Of a stretch of DNA of 64,000 bases, positions 9,593-18,926 are shown piece after piece (the first letter of the stretch is position 1; each line of letters begins with the position of its first letter). The notes under the pieces are model-generated. The model saw only the letters and a program-made list of their open reading frames with translations, had not been told where the DNA came from and made no database searches. A program made the position numbers and the translations under genes. Origin of the DNA: Planctomycetaceae bacterium (GTDB lineage Bacteria; Planctomycetota; Planctomycetia; Planctomycetales; Planctomycetaceae); assembly GCA_020638955.1 (NCBI GenBank), contig JACKHO010000001.1:372001-436000 (forward strand), written 5' to 3'.

Positions 9593-10396
9593 TTATCGAA
9601 TGACGTGCTGCTGCCAGACCTGCACCGCTGTCGGTGCTGAGGTCACTGGGAAAATGCGACGCGGAACTTCGTTAACTGCCGCTGATGTTTCGTAGCTCTG
9701 CTGCTGAATTTGATCCGCCGCCGCCTGGCGTTGCGGAATGGTCTTCCATTCGCCCGAATTGTCGGCAGTCTGCGCCGCTGGAGCAGTAGGCGTTGGCTCC
9801 GCCTGTGCCGTGGGGCTCATGGCAATGGGAGCCAGTGGAGTGTTTGGGACCGCCGCGATGGTTGCCTGCGGAGCCACATAACCCAGTGCGGGAGCACTTC
9901 CATACACGACCCGCTGTTCGGGAACATATCGGACCGTCTGTTGTGGGATGAGTTGGGTCTGCACTTGCGGAATGCGTTGCACAACTTGATACGGAACATT
10001 CCGTTCCTGCACCTGCCGCTGCATCACCGTTTCCTGGACGTTCTTAGTCACGACCTTGGGGACCCACACCATCTGGTAGCTTCCCTCGTCGACCTGGACT
10101 TGCCGGGTCGTTGTAACAGGCACGGAGACGATTTGCTGCTCTCTGCGGATTTCCGTTCGCACAACGTTCTGGTAGGTCGTCACCTGCTGCGGTTGATACC
10201 GCATTTCCACAACTGGACGCAGTTGTGTTTGCACCATTGGTTGAGGCAAACAGACGGGAGCCACTGGTTGAATGGGAACCGAGACAACTGGGGCCGGACG
10301 CTGGCATCCGCAGCCGGGGCGCCAGCCAATTTGAGCGTGTCCAACGGCGGGTAGTGCAATTACCAACAACACTCCCAATGAAGCGCGTCCCAGCAT
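9593..10396 (-). CDS. Secreted YTV-like repetitive Gln/Val-rich protein
   Basis: A signal peptide (MLGRASLGVLLVIALPAVGHAQ) is followed by CGCQ and roughly 130 residues of Val/Gln/Arg/Thr-rich sequence in alternating polar-hydrophobic pattern (VTTYQNVVRTEIRREQQ, then VPVTTTRQVQVDEGSYQMVW, then VPKVVTKNVQETVMQRQVQE). The pattern resembles planctomycete YTV proteins, which are Cys- and repeat-rich and proposed to belong to the cell wall. This copy is short (267 aa) with a Pro/Ala/Thr-rich C-terminal tail. ATG 10396 is preferred over 10414 because GAGGGAG lies a few bases before it. A beta-structured envelope role is inferred from family resemblance only. Confidence 0.65.
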   Translation of the reverse strand: MLGRASLGVLLVIALPAVGHAQIGWRPGCGCQRPAPVVSVPIQPVAPVCLPQPMVQTQLRPVVEMRYQPQQVTTYQNVVRTEIRREQQIVSVPVTTTRQVQVDEGSYQMVWVPKVVTKNVQETVMQRQVQERNVPYQVVQRIPQVQTQLIPQQTVRYVPEQRVVYGSAPALGYVAPQATIAAVPNTPLAPIAMSPTAQAEPTPTAPAAQTADNSGEWKTIPQRQAAADQIQQQSYETSAAVNEVPRRIFPVTSAPTAVQVWQQHVIR

Positions 10397-10729
10397 GGTC
10401 AGCTCCCTCGACATCCTTAAGTCCTGCGTTCCACCATGAACCAGTGCGCGGGTCCATGTACGCGGCTGTCATCGTCATTGCTTGGTCCAAATTCTGAGAA
10501 TCTTTCCTGCAGTCCCAATAACCAGCACAATCGCGCTGTCTCGAAAGCCTCAATGTCTATAATTCAGGGTTGATATCATGTAGGGGCGATGTCGGGGTTT
10601 GCGTCGAATTTGCTTCTACTGGTGCGATTGACGCATTTATGCGTTGCCACAGGACGTTACGGCGCTAGGATGCGAGCGCCGAGGCCAGCATTTTTGCGTT
10701 GGTAGTCCTCTTCGGCCTTACTATGGAAA
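10397..10729. other. Divergent intergenic region with small hairpin
   Basis: The region lies between divergent genes. A 7-bp stem (CGGCGCT / AGCGCCG, loop 8) occurs at 10660-10681, about 50 bases before the cytochrome start. It might be a 5'-leader structure. Nothing else is evident. Confidence 0.35.
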
Positions 10730-12631
10730 ATGACCATCTTGCCCCATCGACGCCTCATTCTCGTTCTCGCCGCATGCGTCGTGCTCGCGGCTGTTGGTGT
10801 CGCCCTCTGGTTCAACCTACCAGTCGCTGAGGTCGTTGCGATCGATCCGCCTGACCAAAGGGATCAGCCGTCGGTCGATTCGTTTGAACCCCCGTCCGAG
10901 CTGGGATTTGTCGGCAGCAGTGCATGTGCAGAGTGCCATGCCGAAATCGTTGGGGTGTATGCACAGCATCCCATGGCGAAGTCGGTGCGCTCGGTTGCTA
11001 GCGATTCCGAAGAGTGGCCGGAGGGTTTTCGGTCAGCACTTGTTCCAGGCGAGCATAAGGTGCTGACGGTCCAGGCCACACCCGGAGCGATGACGCATGA
11101 GGAGCGCATTTACGACGAGGAAGGGGAGCTCATCGCAAAATGCACCTACCCGATGGCGTATGTCGTGGGAGCGGGCGAACGCGGACGGGCGTATTTGCGA
11201 CAGCAGGATAATATTTTGTTCATGTCTCCGGTGAACTGGTATCCCCAGGAATCTGCGTGGGACCTCGCTCCCCAGTACAAAAAAGACGACGTGCGGCGAT
11301 TCAACCGACGTGTCACGGCCGATTGTCTTGGCTGCCACACTGGGCGGGTAGCTGTTACGGAGCGGGGAACGAATTTGTATGAGCCGCAGGTGTTTCATGA
11401 AATGGAAATTGGCTGCGAGCGCTGCCACGGTCCTGGCGCCGACCACGTTGCCTATCAGTCGGGTGACGAATTAAAGTCACTCGCGACCGATCCGATTGTG
11501 AATCCCACAAAGCTGACGATCTCCCAGCGTGAGGCAGTCTGCTACCAGTGCCACCTCTCCGCGATTCGCGTTTTGCAAGCGGGGCGTTCTCAACTTGATT
11601 TCCGGCCGGGAATGGAATTGTCGGATGTGTGGTGCGTACTTGACGAAGGGACAGACATTCAGGCCGACGGTCGTACGAAGTCGGTGAATCATGTACAGCA
11701 AATGCGTGACAGTCGTTGCTTCATGGGGAGCAATGGAGAAATGGGCTGCATTTCCTGTCACGATCCTCATTCGGTTCCTACCGTTGAAAACCGAGCTGAG
11801 TTTTTCCGCAGTCGCTGCCTGAACTGCCATGCCAATGAGGACTGTGGCGAAGAAATGCCCAAAAGGATGATAGTTGAAGACAGTTGCGTCGACTGCCATA
11901 TGCCTTCGCTCGCCTCACATAACATGGCCCACGTTGCCCAGACCGATCACCGAGTTCTCAAGCGACCCACGGACTCATTGGGTGACGAGGGTAAAGACCC
12001 TGCGGCGCGGGGACTCGTGCTATTCGGCGAGATGAGGAATCAACTCTCTGAGGCCGAGCAGAAACGTGGGCTGGGATTGGGCAGCTATGTTTATCTTACC
12101 CGAAAAGGGATACCCGTTCCGCCGCAGTTGACGGCGTTGTTGAAAGACTCACTTGCTGACTATCCCAATGATGGAATTCTGCTCAACGCATTGGGGACAC
12201 TGTCGCTCAAGCAGAACGACGTGGCGTCGGCACTCACGTTCTTTGAACGCGCTTCGCACGGGTTGGTGGAGCGGGAAGTTGCTTTGGACAACTTGCTGCG
12301 TCTCAGCGTGTTAAGCCAAGACTCGGACGCGACGCTTGAGTATGCCGAACAGGTGTTGGTTATCGATTCCGGCGATGCGAACGCACATGCGTCGCGAGCC
12401 CTCGCCTTGCGTGGACTGAACCGTTCCGTCGAAGCGATTGCAGCGATGCGGAAAGCAATTGAATTGAACCCTGGGCAGCTGGAATACCACGATTGGCTGG
12501 CGGGTTACTTTGAGGCTTTGGGGCAGGATGAAAATGCGCGTGCGGAACGTACGCTGATTCAACGTCTCCAGTCCGCACGGCCTCCTGAGGATATTGAAAA
12601 TGCAACGGGCAGTAATGCCGGCGATGGATAA
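10730..12631 (+). CDS. Seven-haem cytochrome c with C-terminal TPR domain
   Basis: An N-terminal membrane anchor or uncleaved signal (LILVLAACVVLAAVGVALWF) precedes a periplasmic domain with seven CXXCH haem c sites at Cys66, 199, 229, 271, 340, 363 and 386. The first (VGSSACAECHAEIVGVYAQHPMAKS) is typical of the cytochrome c554-like family. From about residue 470 TPR-like helices follow (YPNDGILLNALGTLSLKQND, then DANAHASRALALRGLNRSVE, then QLEYHDWLAGYFEALGQDEN). Such proteins carry electrons in periplasmic respiratory or detoxifying redox steps; the substrate is unknown. Maturation requires a cytochrome c biogenesis system, not seen in the window. Its stop codon abuts the stop of the opposite gene with no bases between. 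Confidence 0.88.
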   Translation: MTILPHRRLILVLAACVVLAAVGVALWFNLPVAEVVAIDPPDQRDQPSVDSFEPPSELGFVGSSACAECHAEIVGVYAQHPMAKSVRSVASDSEEWPEGFRSALVPGEHKVLTVQATPGAMTHEERIYDEEGELIAKCTYPMAYVVGAGERGRAYLRQQDNILFMSPVNWYPQESAWDLAPQYKKDDVRRFNRRVTADCLGCHTGRVAVTERGTNLYEPQVFHEMEIGCERCHGPGADHVAYQSGDELKSLATDPIVNPTKLTISQREAVCYQCHLSAIRVLQAGRSQLDFRPGMELSDVWCVLDEGTDIQADGRTKSVNHVQQMRDSRCFMGSNGEMGCISCHDPHSVPTVENRAEFFRSRCLNCHANEDCGEEMPKRMIVEDSCVDCHMPSLASHNMAHVAQTDHRVLKRPTDSLGDEGKDPAARGLVLFGEMRNQLSEAEQKRGLGLGSYVYLTRKGIPVPPQLTALLKDSLADYPNDGILLNALGTLSLKQNDVASALTFFERASHGLVEREVALDNLLRLSVLSQDSDATLEYAEQVLVIDSGDANAHASRALALRGLNRSVEAIAAMRKAIELNPGQLEYHDWLAGYFEALGQDENARAERTLIQRLQSARPPEDIENATGSNAGDG

Positions 12632-14092
12632 TTAGTACTCTTTGCCCGCAATCGAGGCCCGTTGGTAAATGGGAAGGTGCCGGTAGTACACCTCCAGCGT
12701 CAGAACGGAGAGACACGTCATGTAGTGGCGACCACCAGGCGCGGCGCCGTGGCGGTCACGCGGAGCCCAGCTACCGGCGGCGTGACCGTCAGATCGATCC
12801 TGTGTTTCGAGCAGTTGTTCTCGCATGACTTTGTTCCACTGCACCCATTCCGGTCCCCCATGATGATGCAGAACCTGCGTGGCGTAATAGTTGTAGTACA
12901 TGTCGTCGCGTGACGGACCGACTGAGCTGAGATACGCGACGCCTTTCTTCACTTCGGGGCGGTCGGGTGTCCATCCCAGATAAAGTCGCGACAGCAGTCC
13001 GACGGCCGTCGTTGAAGGTTTCTTTTCGGGACCTGTGTAGCCGTAGTACGCCCCCTGATCGAGTTGCACGCTGTCGAGGAACCGCTCTGCCAGCTTGCGT
13101 GGTTTGACGGGAACTGAAATGCGTGACAGACGGGCACTGGCGAGTGCCATTACCTGCCATCCCACAACGGAAGTGTCGCCGACTTCTCCCAGTCGGTAAC
13201 GCCATCCTCCCGCTTCGGGATGTTGTGAATCGATGATGAAATCAATGCAGGCTTGAGCTGGTTTGAGGAGGCGTCGATCTCCCGACATGCCATACGCTTC
13301 GCACAATGTAATGGTGGCCAGACCCTGTGTGTAGAACGCACTGTTGCCGCTGGGAATCTCTCGCATGTCACCTGGTGTTTCGGCTTTGGCGAACACACTC
13401 ATCAGGTAATTCAGGCCCCGTTCAACCTGCGGCTTATATTTCCCTTTCAGGTGTGTATTTCCCGCGCCGAGGAACGACATGAGTGCCAGCGACGTCGCCG
13501 CCACAGTGGCTCGATTCAAGTTGCCGGGTGAGTTGCACGAACCATCGCATTTGTCACCCCGATGATCGAAGTGCCAACTGCCATCTTCCTGTTGGTGCTC
13601 GGCCAACCACTTCAGTCCATTGGCGACCGCGGCTTCCGTGGACGCATTCCCACCGAATGCGTTCACCAGAATAGTTCGCGCCTCTTCGGACCGTCCCGCG
13701 AAGTCTCCCTCGCGATGATCTTGCCCCAGAAACGCTTCAGCTTCAATGCGGGCCTGAAGTTCGTTCTGGTTGACGTCAATGTTCAGCATGTTGGGCTGTT
13801 CAGCAATGACGTTTGTTGTCGGTTGCAGATTGGCCAGGTTGTTGACTGAGTTCTCAATAAGTTTTGGCGGCTGCACTTCGAAATTGTCGTCCGACTTGGC
13901 GATCGGGTTGTCCACCACGACCGTTTCCATGACGACGAAATCGGGCTTGATGCGATGTTTCGGGAACGCCACCAAAGCCAGGAGCAGCAGCATGACGCCG
14001 TGAATGACCACGCTGATCGCCGTTGAGCTGAGGGTGTGGCGATCCAGCCCTCCCCAGGCAAGCGACTCAGGATTTGGAGAATTCTCGGACAT
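12632..14092 (-). CDS. Membrane-anchored prenyltransferase/squalene-cyclase-fold protein
   Basis: After about 20 polar residues one membrane helix (TAISVVIHGVMLLLLALVAF) anchors a large C-terminal domain. From about residue 155 it shows repeats of the terpenoid-cyclase alpha-toroid (VANGLKWLAEHQQEDGSW, ALMSFLGAGNTH, RGLNYLMSVF, YGMSGDRRLLKPAQACIDFI, DSQHPEAGGWRY, then TSVVGWQVMALASARL). I see no DXDD cyclase acid motif, so a true squalene-hopene cyclase is unlikely; planctomycetes carry many such toroid proteins of unknown role. The ATG at 14092 (MSENSPNPES) is preferred, but the frame extends to 14149 and the start is not certain. Confidence 0.72.
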   Translation of the reverse strand: MSENSPNPESLAWGGLDRHTLSSTAISVVIHGVMLLLLALVAFPKHRIKPDFVVMETVVVDNPIAKSDDNFEVQPPKLIENSVNNLANLQPTTNVIAEQPNMLNIDVNQNELQARIEAEAFLGQDHREGDFAGRSEEARTILVNAFGGNASTEAAVANGLKWLAEHQQEDGSWHFDHRGDKCDGSCNSPGNLNRATVAATSLALMSFLGAGNTHLKGKYKPQVERGLNYLMSVFAKAETPGDMREIPSGNSAFYTQGLATITLCEAYGMSGDRRLLKPAQACIDFIIDSQHPEAGGWRYRLGEVGDTSVVGWQVMALASARLSRISVPVKPRKLAERFLDSVQLDQGAYYGYTGPEKKPSTTAVGLLSRLYLGWTPDRPEVKKGVAYLSSVGPSRDDMYYNYYATQVLHHHGGPEWVQWNKVMREQLLETQDRSDGHAAGSWAPRDRHGAAPGGRHYMTCLSVLTLEVYYRHLPIYQRASIAGKEY

Positions 14093-14322
14093 GTCTCGTG
14101 AAGTGAGAGGAAGACGTGCGGCAAATCCATCGTAATCCATAAACGTCAAACCACCAACGCGCCAACATCTTTTCCTGCCGTAACTCCAGCTTCCCCTTGA
14201 ACAAACTGTGTGGCATCCCTTCTAATAAACGTATGTCGATCAATATTCGACGCCCCACCCTTTCGACAATTCCGGTCTGCGGACCGTTGCCGATCAACTG
14301 AAGTCCCCCGAAGGAGCCCGCC

Positions 14323-16731
14323 GTGCGACGTTCTTTGTTCCTGTTGTGTTGTGCCCTCACCACACAAGCGGTTGACGCAGCCTCGTTACGCCTCGATCCC
14401 GCCGAGTTTACGCTCAACGGCCAACGCGCCGAGCAGCAACTTGTCATCACTGCGGAAGATGGAACCGAACAGGTTCGCGATGTCACCACTGGTGCAAACG
14501 TGACGGTTGCTGATGCAAACGTCGCTCGCGTTGAGGGGGGTAAGGTCTTCCCGGTCGGCGATGGCACGACCACGCTGACGGTCGAACTGAATGGGGCCAC
14601 GGCCACCGCCACGGTGACTGTAACCAATGCCGCAGTTCAGGCTCCCATCAGCTTCCAGCACGAAACCTTGGCAGCCCTGACGAAAGCCGGCTGCAACATG
14701 GGTGCCTGTCACGGATCGCCATCAGGTAAAGGGGGATTCCGACTTTCGCTGCGAGGATACGATCCTCCGCTCGATATCCTGACTCTGCGGACCGAATACC
14801 AGGGACGCCGCACCAACGTCATGGCGCCTGATGAATCACTCCTGCTGCGTAAGCCACTCATGGAAGTTGCTCACGCAGGCGGTAAACGTCTGCGACATGG
14901 TGATCCTTCTCACATGGCACTCCGCACCTGGATTGCCGAGGGGCTGCAAACCGGTCAGGCTGACGAACCTGCACTCGACCGCATTGAAGTCTTCCCGAAG
15001 AAACGCGTGTTCCACGAAGGAAGCGATCAGCAGCAAATTGTCGTCACAGGATTCTTCACCGATGGCAGCAAGCGTGATTTGACGCCACTCACCGTGTTCA
15101 GTTCCTCAGCCGAAACGGTGGCTTCGGTCGACGAGAACGGACTCGTCGTGAAAGAAGGGAAAGGCGAAACCGCGATTCTGGCCCGCTACCTCGACAAAAT
15201 GGACACCACCTACGTGACGTTTCTGGAAAACGTCGAAGGGTTCCAGTGGTCAGAGCCGGAAGCGGACAACTTCATCGACCGCCTCGCCAACGACAAGTTG
15301 AAGCAACTGCAAATCCCTCCGTCAGAGCTCTGCACGGACGACGAGTTCCTGCGTCGCCTGACGCTCGATCTCGCTGGTCGCCTTCCGACCATTGAAGAAT
15401 CGACCCAGTTCCTGCAGGACGCCAGCCCCGACAAAAGGGAACAGGTTATTGCCCGACTGCTCGACTCCCCCGACCACGCTGCCTTCTGGTCGCTCAAATG
15501 GGCCGACGTGCTCCGGGCGAATAGCAACAAACTGAAGTCCCCCGGAGTGCACAAGTTCCTCCGCTGGATTTACGTCGGCGTGCTGAAGGATCAGCCCATG
15601 GATGACTTCGCCCGCGAACTGCTGACCGCTCAGGGAAGCGTGTTCGAGAACCCCGCCGCCAATTACTGGCGTGCCAGTCGCGATCCCACCGACGCCGTCG
15701 AAACCACAGCACAGCTATTCCTCGGTATTCGGATGCAATGTGCCAAGTGCCACAACCATCCTTTCGAACGCTGGTCGCAGGACAACTACTACGGTGTCGC
15801 CGCTGCCTTTGCCCGCGTGGGACGCAAGCCCGGGGCCACGCCTGATGAAGAAGTCATTTTCGTGCAGGATGGTGGTGAAGTCACTCAGCCTCGGACCGGA
15901 AAAACCATGCCTGTTCACCTGCTGCTGCAAGGTGATGTCAACGTCCCGGCTGGAGAAGACCGCCGCGCCGCGTTTGCCGACTGGCTGACAAAGCCGGACA
16001 ATCCTTTCTTCGCTCGTGCCGCTGTCAATCGCATTTGGGGACACCTGCTCGGTCGCGGGATTGTGGAACCAGTCGACGACTTCCGCGATTCCAACCCACC
16101 TTCGAATGCCGCACTCCTGGACGAACTTGCCAAGCAGTTCGTCGAGCATGGTTACAGCCGGAAGTGGATTATCCATCAAATCGTGTCGAGCCGCACCTAC
16201 CAACGCAGTGCCCGCACCACGCCGCTCAACGACGCAGATGAACTCTACTTCTCCCACGCCGTCCCACGCATGCTGACCGCCGAGCAATTGCTCGACAGCA
16301 TTTGTGCCGTGACGAACGTGCAGGAAACATTCAACGGCGTACCTCCCGGAACTCCGGCAGCCCACCTGCCCGAACCACCAACCGACAATTACTTCCTGAA
16401 GATTTTCGGTCAGCCCCAGCGCGAAATGGCCTGCGAGTGCGAACGCTCAACCGAGTCGAACCTCTCACAAGCCCTGCAAATGATTAACGGCCCCACCGTC
16501 CACAACAAACTCCGCGACGACAAAGGCCGCATTCACCAGCTTATTGCCGCCGAGAAGAGCAACGAGGAAATCATCAAAACCATCTACCTCGCCGCCGTCA
16601 GCCGCGAACCGAGTGAGACAGAAATGCAAGCCTCCCTCGCTCACATCGCCAACAACGAAAACCGGCAACTCGCGTTGGAAGACATCGGCTGGGCCGTGAT
16701 GAACTCGAAGGAGTTCTTGTTCCAGCATTAA
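14323..16731 (+). CDS. Secreted DUF1549/DUF1553 protein with two Ig-like domains
   Basis: GTG start at 14323 with AAGGAG six bases upstream and a signal peptide (MRRSLFLLCCALTTQAVDA). The order is: a bacterial Ig-like domain (about 25-105), a cytochrome-like patch CNMGACHG (about 127), a second Ig-like domain (about 215-305), DUF1549 (about 315-515, ending near MQCAKCHNHPFERWS), and DUF1553 (about 555-800, with FFARAAVNRIWGHLLGRGIV). These families are greatly expanded in planctomycetes and usually paired with a DUF1501 protein; their biochemistry is not established. This copy lacks an adjacent DUF1501 gene. It is followed within 6 bp by a REPIN palindrome. Confidence 0.9.
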   Translation: MRRSLFLLCCALTTQAVDAASLRLDPAEFTLNGQRAEQQLVITAEDGTEQVRDVTTGANVTVADANVARVEGGKVFPVGDGTTTLTVELNGATATATVTVTNAAVQAPISFQHETLAALTKAGCNMGACHGSPSGKGGFRLSLRGYDPPLDILTLRTEYQGRRTNVMAPDESLLLRKPLMEVAHAGGKRLRHGDPSHMALRTWIAEGLQTGQADEPALDRIEVFPKKRVFHEGSDQQQIVVTGFFTDGSKRDLTPLTVFSSSAETVASVDENGLVVKEGKGETAILARYLDKMDTTYVTFLENVEGFQWSEPEADNFIDRLANDKLKQLQIPPSELCTDDEFLRRLTLDLAGRLPTIEESTQFLQDASPDKREQVIARLLDSPDHAAFWSLKWADVLRANSNKLKSPGVHKFLRWIYVGVLKDQPMDDFARELLTAQGSVFENPAANYWRASRDPTDAVETTAQLFLGIRMQCAKCHNHPFERWSQDNYYGVAAAFARVGRKPGATPDEEVIFVQDGGEVTQPRTGKTMPVHLLLQGDVNVPAGEDRRAAFADWLTKPDNPFFARAAVNRIWGHLLGRGIVEPVDDFRDSNPPSNAALLDELAKQFVEHGYSRKWIIHQIVSSRTYQRSARTTPLNDADELYFSHAVPRMLTAEQLLDSICAVTNVQETFNGVPPGTPAAHLPEPPTDNYFLKIFGQPQREMACECERSTESNLSQALQMINGPTVHNKLRDDKGRIHQLIAAEKSNEEIIKTIYLAAVSREPSETEMQASLAHIANNENRQLALEDIGWAVMNSKEFLFQH

Positions 16732-16736
16732 GAATT

Positions 16737-16800
16737 GTAGGGTCCGCTGTGCGGACCAAAGCTAGTGTGTGAAGAAATCGGTCCGCACAGCGGACCCTAC
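16737..16800. repeat. REPIN-type palindrome, copy 1 (GTAG family)
   Basis: Two perfect 21-bp arms in inverted orientation (16737-16757 and 16780-16800) are separated by 22 bases. Each arm is GTAG followed by its own 7-bp hairpin: GGTCCGC-TGT-GCGGACC. A GTAG tetranucleotide in front of a palindrome, in inverted pairs, is the structure of REP/REPIN elements mobilised by RAYT (Y1) transposases. It lies directly after a stop codon and could also act as a transcription terminator or mRNA stabiliser. Confidence 0.85.
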
Positions 16801-16851
16801 TGCGATGTACGACTCCAATGAGTAATTGAATCTGCATCACTGGAACCACGG

Positions 16852-17877
16852 ATGACTCCTTACAGCACTCGTCTGGCAACAGTAGATCGAACGGCGTGTG
16901 AACGATTAGCTCATGTGATTCGCAGCCAACAAATTCCAAACGATCGCGAGGAGATTGCCTTTTCCGGGTTCAATGACCGAGAGCTTGGCAATCTCTTGCT
17001 TTTTGTTGTGTCGATATGCCACCAAACTTCGTCGCTGGGAGTGCGTCCTCTTGCGGGAACAATAAAAGGGAAACTCTTACGTGGATGGGACTATTTGCTA
17101 CAGCAGTTGGTTGAAGCGGCAACTAGCGATGGTGCACTTCTTCGCCCACGTACTTGGGCACGACTCACAGGCAATGACCTTCGACTGCTCTACAGGAATT
17201 CTGATGGCGAAGACCTGCTCACCGATGTGGAAAGCAGGGCCGTATTGGTCAATGACTTGGGCCGAGTGATGAATTCGGAAAACTGGGAGTACGCCCATGA
17301 AATCCATGCCTATTGTTCTGGGCGAGTCAATTCTGGCAGTCCAAACTTAATTAGCAGCCTCGCGAAGTTTCGTGCGTACAGTGATCCAGTGTGCAAAAAG
17401 TCATACTTTCTACTCTCTCTAATGGAGAATACGGGATTATGGACATACCAAGACCCACAGAACGTAGGCGCTCCAGTTGACTACCACGAGGTTCGCGGGC
17501 ATCTTCGAATTGGAACAATCAGAGTCAACAACTTGCGGTTGGAACGAAAGCTGAGAAACCGAGTTCCCGTGACTAAGCGCGAAGACGTTGCATTGCGGAA
17601 GGCTGTGTTAGATGCGATCATCCTGCTAAGTGACCTCACTGGCTTGCGACGTCCAAGCCAGCTCCACTATTTATTTTGGAATGTCTTCCGCAATTACTGC
17701 ACCCGAGATGCTCCCAATTGCTTCGGCAAACGTAAAGAAAACTACCTTCCCGTACGATACAGGCATCTGACAGTTCAACTGGCTGGGCATGAGGCTTGTC
17801 CGTTCGTTGAAGTCTGTCGTAGTTCAAGTTGTACGGATAAACTACTTGAGCATGTATTTGAAACCGATTACTACTAG
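16852..17877 (+). CDS. Divergent HhH-GPD-type DNA glycosylase-like protein with Cys cluster
   Basis: No close family is recognised, but the 341 aa protein parallels endonuclease III/HhH-GPD proteins in order. An N-terminal helix (FVVSICHQTSSL, about 51-62) resembles the conserved early helix. APVDYHEVRGHLRIG (207-221) matches the VDTHxxR block, where Asp (here Asp210) is catalytic. The C-terminus holds Cys283-x6-Cys290 and Cys316-x5-Cys322, the endonuclease III [4Fe-4S] spacing with the middle gap stretched to 25 residues. The Lys of bifunctional glycosylases is not evident. Related queuosine-salvage glycosylases are an alternative. It precedes a membrane-protein gene by 15 bp, so the two are probably co-transcribed, between two REPIN palindromes. 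Confidence 0.6.
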   Translation: MTPYSTRLATVDRTACERLAHVIRSQQIPNDREEIAFSGFNDRELGNLLLFVVSICHQTSSLGVRPLAGTIKGKLLRGWDYLLQQLVEAATSDGALLRPRTWARLTGNDLRLLYRNSDGEDLLTDVESRAVLVNDLGRVMNSENWEYAHEIHAYCSGRVNSGSPNLISSLAKFRAYSDPVCKKSYFLLSLMENTGLWTYQDPQNVGAPVDYHEVRGHLRIGTIRVNNLRLERKLRNRVPVTKREDVALRKAVLDAIILLSDLTGLRRPSQLHYLFWNVFRNYCTRDAPNCFGKRKENYLPVRYRHLTVQLAGHEACPFVEVCRSSSCTDKLLEHVFETDYY

Positions 17878-17892
17878 CTGGGGCGAGTTCAG

Positions 17893-18591
17893 ATGGCGGA
17901 CGAATTAGTGGACGAAAGTGGTAATTCGCTGCACTTTGCATTTGTCGAAATGCTGTTTGCATTGGCGATCGCCCAAGTTGCCGTTGAGGCGGCGGATCTT
18001 GCAAACAGCAGTTCGGTCGCTCAGTGGCTTGAGCACCTTCCCGCATACACGCACCTCGTTCTGGCAACAGTCATTATTGCGGCGAGTTGGGTGGGATGGG
18101 GATCGTCGAAATCCAGCAAGAGTCCGATCAAGCACGTGTTCAGTGGGCATTTCTTTAAGTTGCTGGTCGACGTTTTCCTCGTCGTTTGCTACTTCATTAT
18201 TGTGCGAACGGTCGAAACCTTGGACGCGAATGGTGACATTAATCCGTCCGCAAATCCAGAAGTGCTTTGGACCATGGTCATCTTGATCACGTACTTTATC
18301 TGGGATTTGTTGACGAAAGGTCGGCCCTCCTTTACAAAATTCCTTCGACGCGGCTGGGCGTCTTTATTGTGCGCAATATGTGCAATCGTTGCCTTCATGT
18401 ATTTGCCGACAAAATCGCACGAAGTGTGGGCGGTCGTCATTTCTGATGTCGCGTTAATGGTGCTGGTGGTGATGTTTCGTGCGATGAAACTGGACGACTT
18501 CCCAGATCTCGGCAAACGCCATTGGCTGTGGGCTATCTTTATGGTCGTTTTCGTCGCGTTGGTTTCAATCGCGAATCGGCTGTTTAGCTGA
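17893..18591 (+). CDS. Polytopic membrane protein, about seven helices, unknown function
   Basis: The 232 aa protein has hydrophobic segments at about 15-35, 53-72, 88-106, 123-141, 155-172, 180-196 and 208-229, with few charged residues between. I do not recognise the family. The first helix (FAFVEMLFALAIAQVAVEAA) vaguely recalls the starting helix of TMEM175-like channels, but this is weak. The start at 17893 follows GGGGCGAG at suitable distance. It lies 15 bp downstream of the glycosylase-like gene and ends about 250 bp before REPIN copy 2. A membrane effector or ion-flux role in a two-gene system is inference only. Confidence 0.7.
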   Translation: MADELVDESGNSLHFAFVEMLFALAIAQVAVEAADLANSSSVAQWLEHLPAYTHLVLATVIIAASWVGWGSSKSSKSPIKHVFSGHFFKLLVDVFLVVCYFIIVRTVETLDANGDINPSANPEVLWTMVILITYFIWDLLTKGRPSFTKFLRRGWASLLCAICAIVAFMYLPTKSHEVWAVVISDVALMVLVVMFRAMKLDDFPDLGKRHWLWAIFMVVFVALVSIANRLFS

Positions 18592-18841
18592 GTCGAGTGC
18601 AGGCGGCAATGCTGGGAACCCACCGTTTCATCATTCATCCTAACATTGCGGAACAGCGTGAACATGAATGGGCGGCAAATCTCTCAATGAATTCTGCCTG
18701 CATTGGAACTGCGCCAGCAGTCGATTGGTCATCGAATGCGTGGCGAGTGCCATGCTCACATCGCGTAGCAGGGTGAACATGAATGGACGTGCAAGTTTCG
18801 AGAGGAACGCTCGCCGCTGTGGCGACATACCAACAGTAACC

Positions 18842-18907
18842 GTAGGTCCGGTGGTACCGGACGGGATGCCGCGTTTGACAATCATCGTCCGGCACCACCG
18901 GACCTAC
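18842..18907. repeat. REPIN-type palindrome, copy 2 (GTAG family)
   Basis: Arms at 18842-18862 and 18887-18907 are 21 bp each with one mismatch, 24 bases apart. The left arm is GTAG plus GTCCGGT-GGT-ACCGGAC. Architecture matches copy 1 (4+7+3+7, inverted pair), but the stem sequence differs. The wider gap 18592-19053 also carries a 14-base direct repeat (GTGAACATGAATGG at 18658 and 18773) and no gene. Confidence 0.85.
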
Positions 18908-18926
18908 TTCTTTGACTATCGCAAAA

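Noticed and set aside
16737..16800. Simple intrinsic terminator after the DUF1549/1553 gene
   Set aside because: There is no T-run after the palindrome, and the GTAG plus nested hairpin structure recurs elsewhere, which fits a REPIN better; a secondary termination role is not excluded.
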